64,000 bases of DNA from assembly GCA_036501625.1 (NCBI GenBank), contig DASXZY010000008.1, positions 1-64,000 of the forward strand, given 5' to 3'. The notes below the pieces were generated by a model. The model was not told where the DNA came from. It saw only the letters and a list, made by a program, of their open reading frames with translations, and searched no databases. Shown here one piece after another: positions 25,392 through 32,228 of the stretch (positions are counted from its first letter, which is position 1; each line of letters opens with the position of its first letter). Position numbers and translations under genes: made by a program. Source of the DNA: Palsa-1400 sp036501625. Its GTDB lineage: Bacteria; Verrucomicrobiota; Verrucomicrobiia; Limisphaerales; Palsa-1400.

Positions 25392-28300
25392 TTATGGCTT
25401 GTCGCCGAGGGCGGCTTTGAATTCCGGCGTCTGGCGCAAGGGGGCAAAACTGGCGTCCTGGAATACGTGCTGGCGCAGGTTGGCGGCTTTCGGGTCCTTG
25501 GCCATTTCCTTCGCATTAAGGTCGAGGCTCTTCTTGAGGGAAGCCAGGGCCGCCGGGTTTTCGCCGCGCACGGCCTGGATGGTGGCCAAATTATACCACG
25601 AGTCGGAGCGGTTGGGCATATAACCGGCCAGGCGCTGGACGGCTTCCTCGCTCTTGGCCAGATTGTGCAGGCGCAAATAGGCATCGGCCACCGTCATCAG
25701 CGTGGCGGGGTCCGTGCCGGAGAAGCTGAGCAATTGGTTGAGGATTTCTTCCGCCGCGTTGGTCTGGCCGGCGACCATGTCCTGCTGCATTTGGTTGACG
25801 GCTTGCTTGATTTGGTCACCCACAGGCGACGACGTTTTGCTTTTCTTCAATTGTTCGATCCATTGGGTGATCTGTTCGTTGTAAGGATCGAGTTTGTGGC
25901 AGGTTTCCAGGATGAGGATGGCGTCATCGATGCGCGGCTGGGTCTGGCTCAGGAGAAGGTCCATGAAATGAAAAACCGCCTCCGGGCTGTACGGGCAATA
26001 GGCGAAGGCCTGTTTGAAGGCGAATTCCGCTTCCTTGGTCACACGCGCGCGCTCGCTGGCGCTGCGGGAATTTTGGGGGCGGGAACGCCATTGATAAATG
26101 CTGCTGGCGATTGAACTGCGCAATTTGGAAAAGGCCTTCTGGGCGTCGTCATCGCGGACGAATTTCGGATCGCCGGTGAAATGGCTGAAGTCGTGGCGCA
26201 AATAGACATCCTCGGCCCAATCGCAAATTTGTTTGACGGAAGTGTCGTAGGTAATCCAGTTGCCGATGGTGCGCCGGGAATACTCGCTCCAAAAGGCATG
26301 GTCTTTATCAATCTTCTCCTGCGAGAGTTCCTGGATGGGCTGCCGGTCGATCTTCATGATGACGCCGAACGGCTCCAAGTAGGGATACATCCAATCGAGC
26401 GGGAAACTTTCTTCCACGTAGAATTCGTGGTCTGGATTTTTGTCAAAAATAACTTTTGTCAACAATCCATTGATGGACATGACCGCCACCTGGCCGGAAA
26501 CGGAAACTCTTCCGCCGTCAAGATGAACATCTTCGCCCGGCTTCAATTCACGCGGCTCATTGGGATGCTCGGAGTCGTGTTGGAGGCGGCGCTGGGCGTC
26601 GTAGAGGTAGTCATTGAAGCACTTGGCGGAGTCGTCAGGCGACGGCATGATGGCTTCGGTATCGGGATAAACGCCGCCCAGGCTCTTGACGATGCCATCG
26701 GGATAAGCCTCTTCCAACAACCGGCGGTCAAGGCGGATGATGTTATTGGCCGTCAACTCCACGCCGGTGACCGCGCTGGCGACTAACGGGAGCTGTTGCG
26801 AAAGGTTCTTGAATCGGTCCGGGGAATAAATGTTCTCTCCCGATTGCAGGAGCGCGTTGAAGTCCTTGGACAAAGCTTCGCGCAGCGCATTTTCCTCGGC
26901 GTTGGAATCGACCAATTGCTGGGTTTCCTTGCTTAATTTGCCGTAAAGGTATTTGGCCAGCGGGTCGCCGCCCCCGTGGCGCAATTTGGCGGCAATGCCG
27001 CGGGCGTTGAGGAATTGATCCGGCTTGAACCAGGAGGTGCTGGTCAGGCGGCTCTTTTCGACTCTGGCGCCGATGCCTTCAAAAAGGTTGTCCAGCGGGG
27101 CCAGCCAGCGGGTGGAGCCTTTGAACATGGAGGGCACCGTGCCGGAGAGAAAATTCTGGAAGAACGGAGGGTCGTTCTGTTCGTGGCGGTTGTATTGGGC
27201 GCGGATGTAATCGAGATAAGTATTATCCGCCAGCGCGTTTTGCGTGATGATATAGACATCGCGGCGGTCGTAATGCTGGTCCTGTTCAGGCTGGCAATCG
27301 TGCGGAATAAAACTCTCGCAGAAGATCATGTAGGTGGGGCAGAACCGGCCCGGATCCGTTCCGCCAAAGAGAATGGCATTGCGGGCCATTTCTGGATAGA
27401 CCATCGCGCCGTTGGCGCCCTTGGCGGCGGCATCGCGCAAGGAGGCGTCGTAAGTCAAGTCTCCTTTGGGACCGACAAAGGGCGGCGTGAACATATCGTG
27501 GCCGAACCAGTAGCCGAACCAGTGGTTGTGCTGCTCGCTTTTGTACCAATGGGATATGCCGGAATAAACCGGCAAGAGGGAAAAGAGCGCCAGGGTCAAG
27601 CCCAGCGGAGCGCGCTGATTGTAGATGAATAGCGAAACGAGAAAAGCAATCGTCATGGCCACGAGCATGAGGCTGGCGATGACCGGCGCCCCGTATTGGT
27701 GCGGCGCGAAGGATTGCGCGATCCAATGCGGCAGTTCCGAGAGACTCATCTGGCCCTCCCATTCCGTGCCGAAATAATTTTCCGCCGTGATCGAGTAAAG
27801 AGAAAAGAGAGCCAAGGCGATAGCCACACCGGCGCCGGCAAATCCCCAGCGGCGAAACTTCTCGTAATTAGTGGCCATGAACGCCGCCGTCAAGGCCAGG
27901 CCGTAGCCAATCAAAATGGCCACCACGGCGTGCGAGGCGGTGAAGAAGACCTTGACCAAGTCGGCCGTCTGGCGCTCGCGGGTTGGGTTGAGAAAAATCG
28001 AGAGCATGACGCCCAGGAACGGATAGATGGCGGCGACCGATATAATCCAGGACTGCTCCCTCTGTTTCATTTTGAAAATAAAGAAGAGCGGAAGCGCGGC
28101 GAAAAACATGATGACCCAGCTATAGGCATCGGCGAGACCGGTCACCAACATGCTAAGCTCGGTCATGAAATGGCCTGGATCACTGAATATGTCCGTCGGA
28201 TTTAATTTGTCATATTGGCCGCGGCTCAGGGCGTGCCAGAAACCTTCGACGGTGCGCGGATAGCCCCATTCCATCGGAGGATTGGTCATGCCGGAAATCG

Positions 28301-29312
28301 GCTCCCAAAGATAAAAGCAAGCGCCCGCGCCAATCAGGAGGAAAGCAATTACCGTCGACTTCCATTCCGTAAGCAGTCCGCCCGTTCGTATCGCGAGATA
28401 GGCGCAACCGGCCACTGAGGCAACGCCGACGCCGATAAAAATGCGGTAAACCATCGCATTGGTGGCGTCGAACATGCCGACCATGTGGGCGGCATGGGCC
28501 ATTATTCCCACAAGAAAGAAAAAGCTGTTGAGGAAGAGCATGTCGCGGCCCAATTTCGGCTGGCGCGCGGCGACGCCAATTTCAATGCCCATGATGGCCA
28601 TGAGCAGCGTCTGGTGAATGGTCGTGCAGATGCCGAGCAAGAAAAACGCCACGTAAAGGAAGCGCCGCTGATGAGGCGCGTAATTCCACCGCATCATCAT
28701 CACCAGCACGAACAGCATCCACGGGACGCCGAAAAGGGAAATGCGGTTGATGACGACCGATTCCTTCCACATCGAACTGCCCAAACCCAGCATCAACGCG
28801 GCCACGATGCCCGACACCGAGCAGATGGCGCTTTCCCATTTGCCGGTCATGTTTTTCAAATCCGCGATGCCTTCCATCAACATGCTGCTGCCGCGGGAGA
28901 CCATCATCGCCAGCACGCCGCAACCGAACGAAGCCGTGGTGGCTTCAGCAAAAGCCACGCGCCAGGCGATATTTTTGAAGGGCACCAGCACGGTCCAAAG
29001 CCAGGTGTAAATGGCCCAAAACGGATAGCCGGGCGGATGCGGAATGCCGGCGTAAAAGGAGCCGGTGCAAAGCTCGCCGGAGTCCTCCAAAGTCACCTGC
29101 GGCGCCAGGCAGATCACGTAAATGGCCCACACGATAAGGAAGGCAGCCAGGCCCGTCAGCCAATCCAATCGCCGAAAGAGCGGCGCCACAGGAGCCGCGG
29201 AGGGCGGCGGAGCCATCGTGATCTTGGCAGGAGTGTTGGAAGGGGCTTTGGCCCCCGGGGTCGGGTCGCCTTTGCCCGGCGCGCCTTGGGGCGGTCGAGG
29301 TTTAGAATTCAT
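25392..29312 (-). CDS. DUF2723 membrane protein (GT-C glycosyltransferase-like) with C-terminal TPR repeats
   Basis: A 1306-residue protein. A Pro/Ala-rich cytoplasmic leader (residues 1-48) precedes the DUF2723 membrane domain, about a dozen transmembrane helices to residue 600. Its first loop holds LAPQVTLEDSGELCTGSFYAG and IPHPPGYPFW, with the acidic residues (E76, D77) where GT-C enzymes such as protein O-mannosyltransferases keep catalytic acids. A large soluble part follows, and the last 230 residues read as tetratricopeptide repeats (AEFAFKQAFAYCPYSPEAVFHFMDL, LLTVADAYLRLHNLAKSEEAVQRL-like segments). DUF2723 proteins are presumed to glycosylate proteins or lipids at the outer face of the inner membrane. 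The size and TPR tail are typical of this phylum. Confidence 0.88.
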   Translation of the reverse strand: MNSKPRPPQGAPGKGDPTPGAKAPSNTPAKITMAPPPSAAPVAPLFRRLDWLTGLAAFLIVWAIYVICLAPQVTLEDSGELCTGSFYAGIPHPPGYPFWAIYTWLWTVLVPFKNIAWRVAFAEATTASFGCGVLAMMVSRGSSMLMEGIADLKNMTGKWESAICSVSGIVAALMLGLGSSMWKESVVINRISLFGVPWMLFVLVMMMRWNYAPHQRRFLYVAFFLLGICTTIHQTLLMAIMGIEIGVAARQPKLGRDMLFLNSFFFLVGIMAHAAHMVGMFDATNAMVYRIFIGVGVASVAGCAYLAIRTGGLLTEWKSTVIAFLLIGAGACFYLWEPISGMTNPPMEWGYPRTVEGFWHALSRGQYDKLNPTDIFSDPGHFMTELSMLVTGLADAYSWVIMFFAALPLFFIFKMKQREQSWIISVAAIYPFLGVMLSIFLNPTRERQTADLVKVFFTASHAVVAILIGYGLALTAAFMATNYEKFRRWGFAGAGVAIALALFSLYSITAENYFGTEWEGQMSLSELPHWIAQSFAPHQYGAPVIASLMLVAMTIAFLVSLFIYNQRAPLGLTLALFSLLPVYSGISHWYKSEQHNHWFGYWFGHDMFTPPFVGPKGDLTYDASLRDAAAKGANGAMVYPEMARNAILFGGTDPGRFCPTYMIFCESFIPHDCQPEQDQHYDRRDVYIITQNALADNTYLDYIRAQYNRHEQNDPPFFQNFLSGTVPSMFKGSTRWLAPLDNLFEGIGARVEKSRLTSTSWFKPDQFLNARGIAAKLRHGGGDPLAKYLYGKLSKETQQLVDSNAEENALREALSKDFNALLQSGENIYSPDRFKNLSQQLPLVASAVTGVELTANNIIRLDRRLLEEAYPDGIVKSLGGVYPDTEAIMPSPDDSAKCFNDYLYDAQRRLQHDSEHPNEPRELKPGEDVHLDGGRVSVSGQVAVMSINGLLTKVIFDKNPDHEFYVEESFPLDWMYPYLEPFGVIMKIDRQPIQELSQEKIDKDHAFWSEYSRRTIGNWITYDTSVKQICDWAEDVYLRHDFSHFTGDPKFVRDDDAQKAFSKLRSSIASSIYQWRSRPQNSRSASERARVTKEAEFAFKQAFAYCPYSPEAVFHFMDLLLSQTQPRIDDAILILETCHKLDPYNEQITQWIEQLKKSKTSSPVGDQIKQAVNQMQQDMVAGQTNAAEEILNQLLSFSGTDPATLMTVADAYLRLHNLAKSEEAVQRLAGYMPNRSDSWYNLATIQAVRGENPAALASLKKSLDLNAKEMAKDPKAANLRQHVFQDASFAPLRQTPEFKAALGDKP

Positions 29313-29511
29313 TCTTTATATCGCAATAACCAGCGTGCATCCACAGACTGGACACCAGAAACGGCCCATTTGTATAAAAGCGATTGCCCCAATGAGCAAT
29401 GAAGAAAAGCGATATATTTTGGGCGGGGGGCGGCTCAAGGTTTTGGGACTTTCCTGTAAATAGCGCAATCCACCGTAATTGGGCGCGTTTTGGGGAGTGG
29501 CGTGGGCATGG

Positions 29512-29534
29512 TGGACAAAGTGGACTGAATGGAC
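29512..29534. repeat. Short tandem repeat, three TGGAC copies
   Basis: TGGAC occurs at 29512, 29521 and 29530, a 9-base period (TGGACAAAG, TGGACTGAA, TGGAC). GTGGAC-rich short repeats of this sort are common between genes in this kind of genome. No function is implied. Confidence 0.55.
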
Positions 29535-30024
29535 AACGCGACGCAACGCCCCGGGCATTTTTTCTGAAAATGGCTTGATCGACCTTGTTTTGATGCGTTT
29601 TAACGCCGCGCTCGGCGGCTCGGACGATTCACAAAATAATATGTTCACGGGGGAACTTTGCCAGAAGCGCGGCAAACCAGAAAACCTACGATAGGTTTTC
29701 AGCGCGATTTTATTGAGGAGATGCCGCGCGACATAAGCGGCTGATGGCAAGCGCATTGTGGAAGCGCATTTCAGGAAAAACTGAAAAAGCGTTTGCGAAA
29801 GCTGCATTTTTTTCGGCCCGGACCCCTGATTTTCTGCAAAAACGGCTGGATTTTGAGACGCCATTTTCACAAGTGGCTTTCCTTCTGATACTTATAAAAA
29901 ACTCGAAAAACTCCCATTGAAGGGAACCTCACTCCGGCCGATCTGGGATAGCCCTTCGTGTAAATAATAAATTAAAGCTGCCGCAACTTTTTGGGATCGG
30001 AGTTGTTTGACTCCTGAAAAATCG

Positions 30025-30050
30025 AAATCGCGTTTCGCCTTATGCGATTT
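30025..30050. promoter_or_regulatory. Inverted repeat upstream of the activator gene, possible operator
   Basis: A perfect 7-bp inverted repeat, AAATCGC at 30025-30031 and GCGATTT at 30044-30050, separated by 12 bases. It lies about 25 bases upstream of a candidate -35 box, a reasonable position for a regulator-binding site. It could also simply be a hairpin in the RNA. Confidence 0.35.
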
Positions 30051-30075
30051 TAAGGGTGATTTTCGCATTTGTCGA

Positions 30076-30104
30076 TTGACAGAGGACGCGCAAATGAGTA
30101 AACA
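30076..30104 (+). promoter_or_regulatory. Candidate sigma-70-type promoter for the activator gene
   Basis: A perfect -35 box TTGACA at 30076-30081 is followed after 17 bases by TAAACA (30099-30104), a weak -10 box. It lies about 100 bases before the start codon at 30210. The spacing is ideal, the -10 match is only 3 of 6, and the distance leaves a leader of about 100 bases. Confidence 0.35.
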
Positions 30105-30209
30105 AAACAGGTTCTTTTGAAGCTGGCGGGCGTTGTTGAATGGATGCTTTCAGCGCCCGCGCGAAAGCCCGCAATATTGGCTAGGAGGCAAAGGCTCAAG
30201 GATTGTCGA

Positions 30210-31706
30210 ATGATGATGTCAGGAGAAAAGGAATTCTCTAATGCCGGAGAGGCCGGCACGGCGAGGGACAGTGTGAAGATTCTCGCGGTTTGCCTCGCGG
30301 AAGCCCACGCATTGGGCGGGCAATTAGAGGCGGCTCTGCGGCCAGTTGCCAATGTGGAACTGGCGCGGGAAAACCTGCCAGATAATAATTCGATTTCGTC
30401 CAAACTTCCCGCGCTTCTGTCCAAACTCCGGTTCAACTTGCTGCTGGCCTGCGTGCCTCCCGGCGGCATTGGCAGTTCGGAGATTCTCTTCGAGGTGATC
30501 CGCAAACATAACCGAGATCGTTCCACATTGGTCATTCTGGAGGCCGCGACGCCGGATGAATTGCATCGCTTGATCGAACTGGGCGCGGCGGATTTCTGCC
30601 TGGCGCCGCTGAGGATCGAGGATCTTCTGCCGCGAATCAGGCGATGGGCGATGGCCGACGCGGGCGCGGGCGCGGTGGCCAAGCAGTTGGAGACAAGCCT
30701 GGGCCTCCAGCAATTGGTCGGGCGCAGCGACTCATTTGTCGAGACGATCAACAAGATTCCGAAACTGGCCCGATGCGACGCCAGTGTTTTTATCACGGGA
30801 GAGACGGGCACGGGCAAGGAGATGTGCGCGCGGGCGATTCATCAGCTTGGGCCGCGGGCCGGGCGGCCGTTCGTTCCTGTCAACTGCGGGGCGATACCCT
30901 TGGAATTGGTGGAGAACGAGTTGTTCGGGCATCACGCGGGAGCGTTCACCGGCGCGTCGTCCAACGTGCGGGGATTGGTTCACGACGCCGAAGGCGGCAC
31001 GATCTTTCTGGATGAAATCGATTCCCTGCCCTTGCAAACGCAAGTCAAGCTGCTCCGTTTCTTGCACGACCAGGAATACCGTCCGCTGGGCGCGCGCAAA
31101 ACCTGCCAGGCCGATGTCCGCGTCATCGCGGCCTCCAATGCCGATCTTGATGGCGCGGTGCGGTCGGGGCGGTTTCGGGCGGATTTGTTTTACCGGCTGA
31201 GCATACTGCCATTGAAACTGCCGGCGCTGCGGGAGCGCGTGGAAGACATTCCCCTGCTGGCCCGCCATTTTGTGGCCAAATACGCGAGGGAGTTTTCCAC
31301 CAAAGCCCGCGAGATCTCGCGCGCCGCTTTGGATAAGCTGCTGAATTACAAATGGCCGGGCAACGTGCGGGAGTTGGAGAACATCATCGAGCGCGCTCTC
31401 GTTTTGACGGACCACCCGATGATCACGGGCGAGGACATTTGCCTGCCGGGAAATCCGGTCTCCGCGCGGGAAATGTCGTTCAAGGCGCTGAAGGCGCTGG
31501 CCGTGGCGGAGTTTGAGACGACTTATGTGCGGCAGCTTTTGGCCGCGCATAATGGGAACATCAGCAAGGCTTCCCGGGCGGCCAAAAAGAACCGGCGCGC
31601 CTTCTGGCAGCTCATGCGCAAGCATGACATTGTCCCGCCGACAGCGATGGCTTGGCACGAACGTGTCGGACAAAAGCCTGCGTATTCAAGGACAGATTTG
31701 TCCTAG
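30210..31706 (+). CDS. Sigma-54-dependent transcriptional activator with degenerate receiver domain
   Basis: A 498-residue enhancer-binding protein. Residues 21-147 fold like a response-regulator receiver, but at the end of strand 3 the expected phospho-acceptor Asp is missing (FNLLLACVPPGG), so it is probably not phosphorylated. The AAA+ domain has Walker A GETGTGKE (197-204), the sigma-54 loop GAFTGA (244-249), Walker B GGTIFLDEID (262-271) and RADLFYRLSILPLKLPALRERVEDIPLLA. A Fis-type helix-turn-helix lies at about 438-475 (ISKASRAAKKNRRAFWQLM). ATG 30210 follows AGGA at 30198 with normal spacing. It immediately precedes the injection-system genes on the same strand, so it is a good candidate for their regulator; no convincing -24/-12 promoter was found. 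Confidence 0.9.
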   Translation: MMMSGEKEFSNAGEAGTARDSVKILAVCLAEAHALGGQLEAALRPVANVELARENLPDNNSISSKLPALLSKLRFNLLLACVPPGGIGSSEILFEVIRKHNRDRSTLVILEAATPDELHRLIELGAADFCLAPLRIEDLLPRIRRWAMADAGAGAVAKQLETSLGLQQLVGRSDSFVETINKIPKLARCDASVFITGETGTGKEMCARAIHQLGPRAGRPFVPVNCGAIPLELVENELFGHHAGAFTGASSNVRGLVHDAEGGTIFLDEIDSLPLQTQVKLLRFLHDQEYRPLGARKTCQADVRVIAASNADLDGAVRSGRFRADLFYRLSILPLKLPALRERVEDIPLLARHFVAKYAREFSTKAREISRAALDKLLNYKWPGNVRELENIIERALVLTDHPMITGEDICLPGNPVSAREMSFKALKALAVAEFETTYVRQLLAAHNGNISKASRAAKKNRRAFWQLMRKHDIVPPTAMAWHERVGQKPAYSRTDLS

Positions 31707-31767
31707 CGCGCGCCCCCCTGAGATTTCAGCGCGTTCGTCATTTTCAGCCGCAAAGGGTCTAGGACAA
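31689..31767. repeat. AGGACA inverted repeats around the activator stop codon
   Basis: AGGACA (31689-31694) and TGTCCT (31699-31704) form a perfect 6-bp palindrome with a 4-base spacer that includes the activator's stop region. A third arm, CTAGGACAA at 31759-31767, is the perfect reverse complement of TTGTCCTAG at 31698-31706 (9 bp). The alternative pairings could form competing hairpins between the activator and the winged-helix gene, or be binding sites for a dimeric regulator. Confidence 0.45.
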
Positions 31768-31830
31768 TTTCGTCGCACGCCGGCGCCTCCGGCTCTCGGA
31801 CTCCCTCTGAAAAAAGCCGCGGCACGCCAG

Positions 31831-32106
31831 ATGCTGATGATGGCCCAACTGACTTTGGTGGCATTGAATAGTGATTCGGCAATTGAGCGGCAGATCATGA
31901 GCTATTTGGCGGCGAACCCCGCGGCAGAGGACACGCTGAGAGGAGTCGTCGAATGGTGGCTGCTCAAACAGCGAATCACGGAAGCGACGTCAGCCGTGGA
32001 AGCGACGCTGGCCGGCTTGGTGGCCAAAGGAAAATTAAGAGCGGAGCCGGGGCCGGACGGGCGAGTCCGCTATCGCCTTCAACGGAAATGCCAGCCTTTG
32101 ACCTGA
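31831..32106 (+). CDS. Small winged-helix-like protein
   Basis: A 91-residue protein. The sequence SAIERQIMSYLAANPAAEDTLRGVVEWWLL, followed by SAVEATLAGLVAKGKLRAEPGPDGRVRYRL, has the helix-helix-helix-wing order of a winged-helix DNA-binding fold, with the wing at GPDGRVRYRL. The start is uncertain: ATG at 31831 (MLMMAQ) or 31840, and no strong ribosome-binding site is seen. It lies between the activator and the sheath gene, so it may be a local regulator of the injection system or a structural adaptor. Similar short genes sit at the head of other eCIS loci (inference from gene order). Confidence 0.65.
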   Translation: MLMMAQLTLVALNSDSAIERQIMSYLAANPAAEDTLRGVVEWWLLKQRITEATSAVEATLAGLVAKGKLRAEPGPDGRVRYRLQRKCQPLT

Positions 32107-32141
32107 GATGGGTGGAGTGAAAAATAATTTTAATAATGAGG

Positions 32142-32155
32142 CGGCTTGAGAGCCG
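32142..32155 (+). promoter_or_regulatory. Hairpin in the leader before the sheath gene
   Basis: A perfect 5-bp stem CGGCT/AGCCG with loop TGAG lies 36 bases after the winged-helix stop and 74 bases before the sheath start. A T-rich run (GCTTTTTCC) follows about 12 bases on. It may be a weak attenuator or terminator separating the regulators from the structural genes, or an operator. Confidence 0.3.
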
Positions 32156-32228
32156 TCGTGCGGAGCTTTTTCCAAATTTCGGCAAAAACAAAAACGAGAT
32201 CGGTAACAATTGAAATAAAGGAGCAAAC

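Larger units (their letters stand above)
29313..30209. other. Long divergent intergenic region before the injection-system locus
   Basis: About 900 bases between the divergent DUF2723 gene and the sigma-54 activator. No convincing gene: a 184-codon minus-strand frame at 29316-29870 has no ribosome-binding site or familiar motif. It is more AT-rich than its surroundings. It holds three TGGAC repeats at 9-base spacing (29512-29534), a small hairpin TTTCAG-gaaaaa-CTGAAA (29769-29786), a 7-bp inverted repeat AAATCGC/GCGATTT at 30025-30031 and 30044-30050, and a possible promoter near 30076. It is the most likely place for control of the following locus. Confidence 0.6.

Noticed and set aside
29316..29870. 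184-codon minus-strand frame in the intergenic region
   Set aside because: No ribosome-binding site, no signal peptide or domain, and biased composition. Kept as intergenic.
32139..32156. GG-N10-GC spacing before the sheath gene, as in a sigma-54 promoter
   Set aside because: Only the GG and GC match; the flanking bases (AGGCGGCTTGAGAGCC) fit the TGGCAC/TTGC consensus poorly, and the site falls within a hairpin.
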